DNA of 14,465 nt. Origin: Firmicutes bacterium CAG:341 (lineage in GTDB: Bacteria > Bacillota > Clostridia > Oscillospirales > Acutalibacteraceae). The translations under genes and the position numbers were made by a program. This document shows positions 1-6,830 of the stretch, one piece after another (the first letter of the stretch is position 1; each line of letters begins with the position of its first letter). The notes under the pieces are model-generated. The model ran no database searches. It saw nothing but the letters and a program-made list of their open reading frames with translations, and was not told the origin of the DNA. Location: contig FR895290.1 of the NCBI GenBank assembly GCA_000434995.1, positions 1 through 14,465 of the forward strand. The letters are read 5' to 3'.

Positions 1-17
1 GTTACTGCCGTTAACTT

Positions 18-2543
18 TTATTTGATTACTTTATATCCTGCATCTGTTATAGCTTTTTCAAGTACGGATAAATCCACATCTTTTTCAAGTTCTGCCACTG
101 CTTCGCACTTTTCGTGGCTTGCAGTTGCTTCTTTTACACCGTCAATTGCTTCAAGTGCTTTTTTAACAGCTGCCTCGCAATGCGGGCACATCATACCCTC
201 TACCTTAATAGTTTTAATCACAGTTTTTTCCTCCTTATTATTATCAGCAGTGATATTAAGTTTAATGTCAACTGCTTTTTTCTTTTTATCGTGCTTTGAT
301 GAATGAACATTAACAAGATTAAGCCTAAGCGCATTAGTTACAACACAAAAGCTTGAAAGGCTCATAGCCAATGCACCGAACATCGGATTAAGTGTCCAGC
401 CAAATATCGGAATCCATACACCTGCTGCAAGCGGAATACCGATAACATTATAAATAAATGCCCAAAACAAATTTTCGTGAATATTTGTAAGTGTTTTTCT
501 GCTTAATCTGATTGCAGATGAAACATCGGTAAGCTTGCTGTTCATCAATACAACATCGGCGGCATCAATTGCAACATCAGTGCCTGCACCGATAGCAATG
601 CCCACATTTGCACGGGTAAGTGCCGGTGCGTCGTTTATTCCGTCGCCCACCATTGCAACCTTGCCGAATGACATCAACTCCTTAATAACATTCTCTTTTC
701 CATCGGGCAAAACATCGGAAATAACATTATCAACACCAATCTGCTTACCGATTGCCTTGGCTGTTTTTTCATTATCTCCGGTAAGCATTACAACACGAAT
801 ACCCATATTTTGCAATTCTTTTATAGCTTTCGGGCTTTCCTCTTTAATAACATCGGCAACTGCTATTATGCCGAGAAGTTCATCATCACAGGCGAAAAAC
901 AGCGGTGTTTTGCCCTCTTTTGAAAGCAAACTTGCTTTTTCCCTAATTGTATCATCAACACTGATTTGGCTTGAGATAAATTTAAGGCTTCCGCCGATAA
1001 TTTTTTTATCACCTGCATTTGCAACTAATCCGTTACCTGCAAGTGCTTTAAATTCATCAGTTTCAAAGCTGTCAACTTCAGCATCCTGCGCATAATCGCA
1101 AATTGCTTTTGCAAGCGGATGCTCACTTTTCTTTTCAAGTGAATATGCATAACTTAAAAGTTTGCTTTTTTCTGCTTTAGCAGGAATAATATCAGTGACT
1201 TTAGGTTCGCCCTTTGTGATTGTGCCTGTTTTATCAAGAGCCACAATTTGTATTCTGCCGGCTTCTTCAAGTGATGCCGCAGTTTTAAACAAAATGCCTG
1301 ATTTTGCACCCTTACCATTGCCAACCATAACTGCAACGGGAGTTGCAAGGCCGAGCGCACATGGGCAGCTGATTACAAGCACTGAAATTGCGCGTGCGAG
1401 CGCATATCCGAAGCTTTGCCCAACAGCAAGCCAAACGCAAAATGCAATAAATGCAATTACTATTACGCAAGGAACAAATACACCCGATACCCTATCGGCA
1501 ATTTTTGAAATCGGTGCTTTTGTTGTCGAAGCATCACTAACCATTTTTATAATTTGCGATAATGTTGTGTCTTCGCCTACGGCAGTTGCGCGGCATTTAA
1601 TATATCCTGATTGATTTATTGTAGCGCCTGATACTTTATCCCCCATAGCTTTATCAACCGGAATACTTTCGCCTGTTAATGCCGACTCATCAACAGCGGT
1701 TTCGCCCTCAATAATCACCGCGTCAACCGGTACGCTTTCACCCGGTTTTACTACAAATATATCATTCAGCATTACATCTGAAACCGGGATAACAACTTCC
1801 TTTTCATCCCTGATTACAGTCGCATTTTTAGGTGCTAAATTCATCAGTGATTTTAAAGCATTGGTGGTTTTGCCTTTTGAATACGATTCAAGCATTTTGC
1901 CGACTGTAATAAGAGTTAAAATCATTGCAGATGATTCAAAATAGAATTCGTGCATAAGACTCATAACTTTTTCACCGTCACCTGCAAGCTGGGCAGATGT
2001 CATCAAAAAAAGCTGAACCGTACTGTAAGCAAATGAAGCAGACGCACCGAGTGCCACAAGCGTATCCATATTTGGACTTCTGTGAATTATACCTTTAAAT
2101 CCGTTTATAAAAAACTTCTGGTTTATAACCATAATTATAACAGTTAAAAGAAGCTGTGCAAGCCCCATTGCGATATGATTATCTTGCATAAATGCAGGCA
2201 ATTTCCAGCCCCACATCATATGCCCCATTGAAATATACATTAGCGGTGTAAGAAAAATAACAGACCAAATAAGCCTATTTCTTATCTTCGGTGTTTGGGT
2301 ATCTTTAAGCTCATCATCGGGCATAGCTTTTGATTTTTTATCACCTGTTTTCAAGCTTGCACCGTATCCGGCTTTTTCAACGGCAGCTATAATCGCTTCA
2401 TCACTTGCTGTACCCTCAACCCCCATTGAATTAGTCAGCAAATTAACTGCGCAGTTTTCAACTCCGTCAACACCGCTTACTGCCTTTTCAACCCTGGCAC
2501 TGCAAGCCGCACAGCTCATTCCCGTTACATTATACTGTTTCAA
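18..2543 (-). CDS. copA: Copper-exporting P1B-type ATPase with N- and C-terminal metal-binding domains
   Basis: This 841-residue membrane pump exports Cu(I) from the cytoplasm using ATP. An N-terminal heavy-metal-associated domain carries GMSCAAC (Cys11, Cys14). The core has TGE (290-292), the transmembrane CPC metal site (393-395), the phosphorylated Asp of DKTGT (437-441), the HP motif (475-476), GDGIND (633-638), and the Tyr698-Asn699 and MSLSS (727-731) residues typical of Cu(I) P1B-1 pumps. After the last membrane segment, a Lys-rich linker (about 748-776) leads to a second metal-binding domain with GMMCPHC (783-789), which looks like a fused CopZ-type chaperone. The start is a TTG 5 nt after GAGGTG. 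The only nearby ATG (2548) runs straight into a stop. It lies 15 nt downstream of csoR in the same operon, so copper-responsive derepression is expected. Identification is very secure. The Cu rather than Ag/Zn preference rests on the CPC, YN and MxxSS residues and the CsoR neighbour. Confidence 0.97.
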   Translation of the reverse strand: MKQYNVTGMSCAACSARVEKAVSGVDGVENCAVNLLTNSMGVEGTASDEAIIAAVEKAGYGASLKTGDKKSKAMPDDELKDTQTPKIRNRLIWSVIFLTPLMYISMGHMMWGWKLPAFMQDNHIAMGLAQLLLTVIIMVINQKFFINGFKGIIHRSPNMDTLVALGASASFAYSTVQLFLMTSAQLAGDGEKVMSLMHEFYFESSAMILTLITVGKMLESYSKGKTTNALKSLMNLAPKNATVIRDEKEVVIPVSDVMLNDIFVVKPGESVPVDAVIIEGETAVDESALTGESIPVDKAMGDKVSGATINQSGYIKCRATAVGEDTTLSQIIKMVSDASTTKAPISKIADRVSGVFVPCVIVIAFIAFCVWLAVGQSFGYALARAISVLVISCPCALGLATPVAVMVGNGKGAKSGILFKTAASLEEAGRIQIVALDKTGTITKGEPKVTDIIPAKAEKSKLLSYAYSLEKKSEHPLAKAICDYAQDAEVDSFETDEFKALAGNGLVANAGDKKIIGGSLKFISSQISVDDTIREKASLLSKEGKTPLFFACDDELLGIIAVADVIKEESPKAIKELQNMGIRVVMLTGDNEKTAKAIGKQIGVDNVISDVLPDGKENVIKELMSFGKVAMVGDGINDAPALTRANVGIAIGAGTDVAIDAADVVLMNSKLTDVSSAIRLSRKTLTNIHENLFWAFIYNVIGIPLAAGVWIPIFGWTLNPMFGALAMSLSSFCVVTNALRLNLVNVHSSKHDKKKKAVDIKLNITADNNKEEKTVIKTIKVEGMMCPHCEAAVKKALEAIDGVKEATASHEKCEAVAELEKDVDLSVLEKAITDAGYKVIK

Positions 2544-2558
2544 TACATCACCTCAAAA

Positions 2559-2864
2559 TCATTTCATAAGTTTTTGAAGAGTTTTTAAAAGGTCGTCAAC
2601 CGTTTCACTTTTCCCTGCTTTAATATCATCCGTAACACAGGTTTTAATATGCGTGGAAAGAAGCTCTTTATTAAAAGAATTCAGCGCGGCATTAACAGCA
2701 GACACCTGCGTTATAATATCTGTACAATAGGCATCTTCTTCAAGCATACGCTTTATACCTCTTATTTGCCCCTCAATCCTGTTTAAACGATTGATAAGTG
2801 CTTTTTGCTCTTCTTCATTTCTGTGCTTTGTCTTATGGCAACAGCATTCATTTTTATTATCCAT
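2559..2864 (-). CDS. csoR: CsoR-family copper-sensing transcriptional repressor
   Basis: This 101-residue all-helical repressor is of the CsoR/DUF156 (RcnR-CsoR) family, which releases DNA when Cu(I) binds. The metal ligands expected for copper sensors are present as Cys47, His72 and Cys76 (the C-H-C pattern), and the family signature INRLNRIEGQIRGI lies at 24-37. The N terminus has an extra Cys/His cluster (Cys7-Cys8-Cys9-His10) outside the conserved fold, which might act as an additional metal site (inference). The ATG at 2864 is preceded by AAGGAG at good spacing. It is the first gene of the csoR-copA operon. Two palindromes matching CsoR operators lie in its own promoter, so it probably autoregulates. 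The C-H-C ligand set argues against a nickel/cobalt RcnR or a sulfur-sensing CstR assignment, although CstR also keeps two cysteines. Confidence 0.95.
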   Translation of the reverse strand: MDNKNECCCHKTKHRNEEEQKALINRLNRIEGQIRGIKRMLEEDAYCTDIITQVSAVNAALNSFNKELLSTHIKTCVTDDIKAGKSETVDDLLKTLQKLMK

Positions 2865-2876
2865 ATATTACTCCTT

Positions 2877-2893
2877 ATACCCCGTTAGGGTAT
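2877..2893. promoter_or_regulatory. CsoR operator over the csoR transcription start
   Basis: ATACCC-CGTTA-GGGTAT is an inverted repeat with 6-bp arms. It resembles the TACCC...GGGTA boxes described for CsoR in Firmicutes. It sits immediately downstream of the -10 box, over the expected start site, where a bound repressor would block initiation. Confidence 0.85.
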
Positions 2894-2897
2894 TTTT

Positions 2898-2926
2898 ATT
2901 ATATACCCCTATACCGTATTTGTCAA
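2898..2926 (-). promoter_or_regulatory. Consensus housekeeping promoter of csoR-copA
   Basis: On the minus strand there is a perfect TTGACA (2921-2926), a 17-bp spacer and a perfect TATAAT (2898-2903), giving a start near 2890. So strong a core promoter needs a tight repressor, which fits the two CsoR-like palindromes overlapping it. The -35 box lies just downstream of the terminator hairpin of the preceding gene. Confidence 0.93.
2903..2919. promoter_or_regulatory. Second, degenerate CsoR operator inside the promoter spacer
   Basis: ATACCCCTATACCGTAT is a 17-bp site with ATAC/GTAT outer arms and one good ATACCCC half. It fills almost the whole spacer between the -35 and -10 boxes. Its centre is 26 bp from that of the first operator, so two CsoR tetramers could bind side by side. 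The spacing and half-site match are seen directly; the binding is inferred. Confidence 0.7.
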
Positions 2927-2930
2927 CAGC

Positions 2931-2966
2931 AAAAAAATAAGATGAATAGTAACTATTCATCTTATT
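2931..2966 (-). terminator. Intrinsic terminator after the rlmA / small-protein genes
   Basis: Read on the minus strand, a 14-bp perfect stem (arms 2936-2949 and 2953-2966, 3-nt loop) is followed by a run of T. It lies 6 nt beyond the stop of the small Cys-rich gene and insulates the csoR promoter, whose -35 box starts 5 nt past the T-run. Confidence 0.9.
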
Positions 2967-2972
2967 GGCTAT

Positions 2973-3158
2973 TTAGTTTTGCTTGCGTACAATATCATAT
3001 TCAGAACCACTCGGTCTGAAATAGCGGCAGGTTTTATTCTGCTCTTCGCAAAAGCGAACATATTCATCCTCATCAAGCACAAGTGAGCAAAAACACTCGT
3101 CCGTTTCCTCGTCATATTCATTATACCAGCATTTTTCACACAGTAAGTCCAAAATCAT
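2973..3158 (-). CDS. Small Cys-rich protein, DUF6472-like
   Basis: A 61-residue acidic protein with six cysteines: CEKC (7-10), CFC (22-24), Cys37 and Cys44. It also has the acidic segments YDEETDE and LDEDEY and ends with VRKQN. The pattern matches my memory of DUF6472, a family of tiny Clostridia proteins with no known function. Four or more Cys suggest zinc binding (inference). Its ATG overlaps the stop of the upstream methyltransferase gene as ATGA, so translation is probably coupled. A TTG two codons later (3152) lies 6 nt from GAGGG and could be the true start, giving 59 residues. A strong terminator follows directly. The family call is from the Cys and acidic pattern only. Confidence 0.75.
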   Translation of the reverse strand: MILDLLCEKCWYNEYDEETDECFCSLVLDEDEYVRFCEEQNKTCRYFRPSGSEYDIVRKQN

Positions 3159-3925
3159 CCCTCTTTCACATATTCCAAAATAATAAAAGAAGCAGTAAGT
3201 TCGATATTTTCAACATTATCAAGCTTTGCTTTATCAGCCTCACTCGTTCTGTAAAAATAAGGCGTCATTGAAAACAATGTTTTTAAATCCTTTTGTGAAA
3301 TATCAAATTTATCTGATATTTTATTTTTTGATTTCAGCTTTAAAAGTTCGGTTTGCGGTGCTTTTTCATCATTCTTATAAGGTGTTGAATAAAGAATATT
3401 TTTAAGTTCAATCAAATGATCTTCACCCGGAATAACACTTAAAAGCCGCCCGCCTTTTTTCAAAACACGATAAAATTCTTTTTCATTAAACGGGGCAAAA
3501 AGATGCATTGCTGTATCAATCGAATTATCTTCAATAGGGATATTAGCAAGATTTGCAACAAAATAATTATGTTCCTTTCTTGCCGAAGCTGCAAGGCGCA
3601 CCATTTCACGACTTATATCAAAGCCATAAAGTTCGCCCTGATATTCATCATAATACCCCTCACCGCAGCAAATATCAAGCACTGTACCGCCAAGCTTTGA
3701 AGTAACATAATCACGCAAAAACGAATAATAGCCTTTTTGCAAAAATTCCCTTCTTGAATGTGCCGACTCCCTGCTGTCGCCCTTTTTATCACCGCTTTTA
3801 TTTGTAAGCAAAAGATTTACATACCCTTGCTTTGCAATATCAAAGCTGTGGCTGTTAGCACATTTAAAAGCCTTACCGTCAATATTTAATTTTTCACCGC
3901 AAACAGGACAAGTTAAAATGTTCAT
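3155..3925 (-). CDS. rlmA: RlmA-type 23S rRNA (guanine-N1) methyltransferase
   Basis: A 256-residue SAM-dependent methyltransferase that should methylate N1 of a guanine in 23S rRNA hairpin 35 (G745 for RlmAI, G748 for RlmAII; the Gram-positive context favours RlmAII). The N-terminal zinc finger has Cys6, Cys9, Cys22 and His26, followed by FDIAKQGYVNLLL, the family hallmark. The segment DKKGDSRESAHSRREFL corresponds to the conserved GD...M..AR..FL stretch. SAM motif I is VLDICCGEGYY (about 82-92). The ATG at 3925 is chosen because AGGTGG stands 6 nt before it. The longer frame would start at a GTG that is part of this ribosome site. It probably shares a transcript with the purine gene upstream through an imperfect terminator and is coupled to the small Cys-rich gene. 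Some family members confer tylosin or related macrolide tolerance, but that cannot be judged here. Confidence 0.88.
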   Translation of the reverse strand: MNILTCPVCGEKLNIDGKAFKCANSHSFDIAKQGYVNLLLTNKSGDKKGDSRESAHSRREFLQKGYYSFLRDYVTSKLGGTVLDICCGEGYYDEYQGELYGFDISREMVRLAASARKEHNYFVANLANIPIEDNSIDTAMHLFAPFNEKEFYRVLKKGGRLLSVIPGEDHLIELKNILYSTPYKNDEKAPQTELLKLKSKNKISDKFDISQKDLKTLFSMTPYFYRTSEADKAKLDNVENIELTASFIILEYVKEG

Positions 3926-3951
3926 AAATGCCACCTAAAATATTACCTATC

Positions 3952-3975
3952 AAAACGGGCGACCAACGGCCGCCC
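3952..3975 (-). terminator. Weak terminator or attenuating hairpin after the AICAR formyltransferase gene
   Basis: On the minus strand an 8-bp GC-rich stem (GGGCGGCC / GGTCGCCC, with one G-U pair, loop GTT) is followed by only four T (GTTTTGAT). The short T-run suggests partial readthrough into rlmA, for which I see no convincing separate promoter in the 68-bp gap. Confidence 0.6.
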
Positions 3976-3993
3976 CCTGCATATGAATTTATA

Positions 3994-5169
3994 TTAGTGG
4001 TGGAAAAGACGAATTCCCGTCATTGCCATTGCAATACCGAAATTATCGCAACATTCAATTACAGCACCGTCACGAACAGAACCGCCCGGTTGAGCGATAT
4101 ACTTAACACCGGAGCGAACAGCACGCTCAATATTATCCTCAAACGGGAAGAAAGCGTCAGAACCGAGAGCAACATCAGTCATCTTTTCATGCCAAGCCTT
4201 CTTTTCATCAGCAGTAAAAGGTTCAGGGCAAGATGTAAAGTATCTTTGCCATACTCCGTCTTTAAGCAAATCTTCATATTCATCTGAAATATAAAGGTCA
4301 ATAGCATTATCAGCTTCACATTTGCGAAGACCTTCAATAAACGGAAGATTAAGCACCTTTTCATTATGGCGAAGCCAAAGATTATCAGCCTTATTGCCTG
4401 CAAGGCGTGTGCAGTGAATACGGCTTTGCTGGCCTGCACCTACACCGATAGTTTGCCCGCCCGATGCATAGCAAACTGAATTTGACTGAGTATATTTAAG
4501 AGTGATAAGTGATATAAGAAGGTCGATTTTTGCTATTTCCGGTATATCCTTAATCTTTGTAGGCATATCGTCAAAGAGTGCCATAGTGAGCTTTGAATCA
4601 TTTCTCTTTTGCTCAAACTTAATGCCGAAAACCTGCTTTGTTTCCATTTCTTCAGGCTGATAATCAGGGTTCATCTTAATAATAAGATAATTTCCTCTTC
4701 TCTTTGCCTTGAGAATTTCAAGTGCTTCGTCAGAATATGACGGAGCAATAATACCGTCGCTCACTTCTTTTACAAGGAATTTTGCAACACTTGCGTCACA
4801 TTCATCACTTAATGCAACAAAATCACCGAAAGAAGAAACTCTGTCACATCCCCTTGCACGAACATAAGCCTGCGCAATCGGAGATAACTCTAAATCATCA
4901 GGCACCATACACACTTTGCGGTCAACTTCACTAAGCGGCTGAGCAACTGCTGCACCGGCAGGTGAAACATGCTTGAACGAAGCCGCACTCGGCAATCCTG
5001 TTGCTTCCTTAAGTTCTCTTACAAGTTGCCAAGAATTAAAAGCATCAAGAAGATTGATATATCCTGCTGCACCGTTCAAAATTTCAAAAGGAAGTTCTTT
5101 TCCGTCCATATGAATTCTTGCAGGATTTTGATTTGGGTTACAACCGTATTTAAGCTTATACTCTGTCAT
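3994..5169 (-). CDS. Stand-alone AICAR formyltransferase (purine biosynthesis), eukaryote-like
   Basis: This 391-residue enzyme should formylate AICAR with 10-formyl-tetrahydrofolate to give FAICAR, the penultimate step of IMP synthesis. It corresponds only to the C-terminal transformylase part of PurH. The N-terminal IMP cyclohydrolase (MGS-like) domain is absent, and the ATG at 5169 has its own AAGGTGATG ribosome site, so it is not a fragment. Hallmarks include SFKHVSPAGAAV (Lys66 and His67, equivalent to human ATIC Lys266/His267), SSFGDFVALSD, REVSDGIIAP-type KEVSDGIIAP, KYTQSNSVCYA, GAGQQSRIHCTRLAG, SDAFFPFEDN and the terminal RLFHH. These match my memory of human ATIC better than E. coli PurH. 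The cyclohydrolase step must be supplied elsewhere, perhaps by a PurO-type enzyme as in related Clostridia; none is in this window. No other pur gene is adjacent. Confidence 0.92.
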   Translation of the reverse strand: MTEYKLKYGCNPNQNPARIHMDGKELPFEILNGAAGYINLLDAFNSWQLVRELKEATGLPSAASFKHVSPAGAAVAQPLSEVDRKVCMVPDDLELSPIAQAYVRARGCDRVSSFGDFVALSDECDASVAKFLVKEVSDGIIAPSYSDEALEILKAKRRGNYLIIKMNPDYQPEEMETKQVFGIKFEQKRNDSKLTMALFDDMPTKIKDIPEIAKIDLLISLITLKYTQSNSVCYASGGQTIGVGAGQQSRIHCTRLAGNKADNLWLRHNEKVLNLPFIEGLRKCEADNAIDLYISDEYEDLLKDGVWQRYFTSCPEPFTADEKKAWHEKMTDVALGSDAFFPFEDNIERAVRSGVKYIAQPGGSVRDGAVIECCDNFGIAMAMTGIRLFHH

Positions 5170-5209
5170 CTTTACATCACCTTTCAGTAATTTATAATTT
5201 AGATATAAT

Positions 5210-5238
5210 ATTTTATACCATTACATTGAAAAATGCAA
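5210..5238 (-). promoter_or_regulatory. Probable promoter of the AICAR formyltransferase gene
   Basis: On the minus strand TTGCAT (5233-5238), 17 bp, TAAAAT (5210-5215). A TGG just before TATAAAAT also resembles an extended -10. The start would be near 5203, about 34 nt before the ATG. It overlaps the divergent promoter of the ATP-grasp genes. Confidence 0.55.
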
Positions 5239-5254
5239 TAGAGAATGATACAAT
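5226..5254 (+). promoter_or_regulatory. Promoter of the ATP-grasp gene pair
   Basis: TTGAAA (5226-5231), 17-bp spacer, TACAAT (5249-5254). The expected start near 5261 leaves a leader of only about 12 nt with a GGTGA ribosome site before the ATG at 5273. The -35 region overlaps that of the divergent promoter. Confidence 0.75.
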
Positions 5255-5272
5255 AAATCACGGTGATACAAA

Positions 5273-6091
5273 ATGAACGGAATTTTATTAGTAAATCACT
5301 TTTTAAAAGGTGAAAAATACAGCACTTTGCACAATCATCTTGTTTCTGCGGCAAAAAAGTGCAGCATAAATCTTGATATTAAAACCAATTTGGAACTTGC
5401 CACACAAAAAGCAAATGCAGATTTTGTACTTTTTTGGGATAAGGATATTAACCTTGCAAAAAGGCTTGAAAAAAGCAATATTCCGGTTTTCAACAGTGCA
5501 AGTGCAATTGAAAAATGCGATGATAAGGGGCTTACTTACATTGAGCTTGATAAAATCGTGCCGCAACCTAAAACTCTAATATCGCCTAAATGTTACTTTA
5601 AATCGGATATGAGCGAATTTGTAAAAAAAGCTATTGGTATACTTGGCTTACCGCTTGTTTTTAAAGAATCTTTCGGTTCTTTCGGCGCGCAGGTATTTTT
5701 ATGCAACAGTGAAAATGATATATATTCACACATAAGTGATAAGCCTTTTATTTTACAAAAATTCATCAAAGAAAGCAAAGGAACGGATAAAAGAATTGAA
5801 ATTATCGGCGGAGAATACATATGTGCGGCAAGACGTGAAAACAAAAATGATTTTCGTTCAAATGTTACAAACGGCGGCACAATGACACCTTGCACCCCAA
5901 GCAAAGCTGAAATTGAAACTGCAATTAAAGCGTGCAACACGCTTGGCTTAACCTTTGGCGGAGTTGACATATTAGATGACGGAAGCGTGTGCGAAGTGAA
6001 TTCAAATGCGCATATAATAAACATTATGAATTCAACAAAGATTGACATTGCACCATATATTTTTGAAACAATTAAAGGTAAAATCTTATGA
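5273..6091 (+). CDS. ATP-grasp ligase, RimK-like, first of a coupled pair
   Basis: A 272-residue protein with an ATP-grasp fold, the family that joins a carboxylate to an amine or thiol through an acyl-phosphate. A divergent N-terminal preATP domain (1-100) is followed by LVFKESFGSFGAQV (about 128-141: ATP-binding Lys131 and Gly-rich loop), LQKFI (161-165), the DKRIEIIGGEYICAARR strand pair, FRSNVTNGG (194-202, the RimK-like FRSN..GG motif), VDIL with Mg-binding Asp232, and EVNSN (241-245; Glu241 and Asn243 as Mg ligands). The usual EVNSNPG is replaced by EVNSNAH, so the loop after the catalytic Asn differs from standard RimK. No transmembrane or signal segment is seen. The stop overlaps the start of the next ATP-grasp gene (ATGA), implying a matched complex or pathway. 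Alternatives are a D-Ala-D-Ala-like or LysX/CofF-like ligase. Substrate unknown. Confidence 0.85.
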   Translation: MNGILLVNHFLKGEKYSTLHNHLVSAAKKCSINLDIKTNLELATQKANADFVLFWDKDINLAKRLEKSNIPVFNSASAIEKCDDKGLTYIELDKIVPQPKTLISPKCYFKSDMSEFVKKAIGILGLPLVFKESFGSFGAQVFLCNSENDIYSHISDKPFILQKFIKESKGTDKRIEIIGGEYICAARRENKNDFRSNVTNGGTMTPCTPSKAEIETAIKACNTLGLTFGGVDILDDGSVCEVNSNAHIINIMNSTKIDIAPYIFETIKGKIL

Positions 6092-6816
6092 GCGGAATAC
6101 TGATTTACAGTGAAAAAGAAGCAAAGCGAAATATATTTGCAATTAACAAATTTAAAGAAAATCTTGATATAAAGCTTGCGGATGAAAATTATGACGGAAA
6201 AGCCGATTTTGTAATAAACAGAACAAACAATTACATGATTGCACAAAAATTTGAGCAAAAAGGAATTCGTGTTTTTAACCCATCAAGCCTATCTATGCTT
6301 GCTAACAACAAGCAGCTTTGCTATGAATTTATGTATAAAAACGGTATTGAAATTTTGCCGATAAATTACAGTGAAATTCCTGCTGTAAAAAAGCCGATTG
6401 ACGGACACGGCGGGCAAAATGTAACAATGATAAATAAAAAAGAAAAATTTGAACCCGGTTTTGTTTACCAAAAGCCTTGTGCCACACTCGGCAAAGATTT
6501 GCGTGTTTGGGCAATAGGCGGAAAAATCATTACAGCCATATTGCGCGAAAGCGATACCGATTTTCGTTCTAATTTTTGCCTTGGCGGAAAAGCCGCGCCG
6601 TATGAATTAAACCACGATGAAACCGCACTTGTAAAAAAAGTGCTGTCACTAATAAAAAGTGATTATATAGGAATTGATTTTCTGTTTGACAATGGGCATT
6701 TGATATTTAATGAAATAGAAGATACCGTCGGCGCACGAATGGTATATGATAAAACAGATATTGATATTATTAAACTTTACTGTAACTACATAAAGAAAGA
6801 AGTTGGCACAAAGTAG
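6088..6816 (+). CDS. ATP-grasp ligase, RimK-like, second of a coupled pair
   Basis: A 242-residue ATP-grasp protein, compact and similar in plan to its neighbour but clearly diverged. Its N-terminal domain (1-95) is short. ATP binding is indicated by KKPIDGHGGQNV (101-112), and GKDLRVWAIGGKIITA (135-150), DFRSNFCLGG (158-167), GIDFLF (195-200, Asp197) and FNEIEDTVGARMVY (207-220) supply the metal and substrate residues. Ending the metal site in NEIED..GARM rather than EVNSNPG is unlike classical RimK, so the two proteins may act on different substrates or successively. The start overlaps the previous stop by ATGA, so the two are made in linked amounts. Its last codons form one arm of the terminator stem. 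Too short for a typical D-Ala-D-Ala ligase. Function unknown beyond carboxylate-amine/thiol ligation. Confidence 0.83.
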   Translation: MSGILIYSEKEAKRNIFAINKFKENLDIKLADENYDGKADFVINRTNNYMIAQKFEQKGIRVFNPSSLSMLANNKQLCYEFMYKNGIEILPINYSEIPAVKKPIDGHGGQNVTMINKKEKFEPGFVYQKPCATLGKDLRVWAIGGKIITAILRESDTDFRSNFCLGGKAAPYELNHDETALVKKVLSLIKSDYIGIDFLFDNGHLIFNEIEDTVGARMVYDKTDIDIIKLYCNYIKKEVGTK

Positions 6817-6830
6817 CGTGCCAACTTCTT
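6797..6830. terminator. Bidirectional terminator between convergent genes
   Basis: A 13-bp perfect stem (6797-6809 and 6818-6830) with an 8-nt loop is followed by TTATTT on the plus strand and TTTCTTT on the minus strand. It serves both the ATP-grasp pair and the pyruvyl transferase gene. The plus-strand gene's last six codons and stop lie inside the stem and loop. Confidence 0.9.

Noticed and set aside
535..1095. Plus-strand open frame of 186 codons opposite copA
   Set aside because: It is antisense to the ATP-binding and phosphorylation region of copA, with low-complexity Ser/Ala content and no ribosome site; a shadow frame.
3926..3934. GTG start three codons upstream for rlmA
   Set aside because: The GTG is inside the AGGTGG ribosome site that serves the ATG at 3925.
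5593..6258. Minus-strand open frame of 221 codons opposite the ATP-grasp genes
   Set aside because: It crosses the junction of two well-supported plus-strand genes, has no ribosome site and shows no recognisable motifs.
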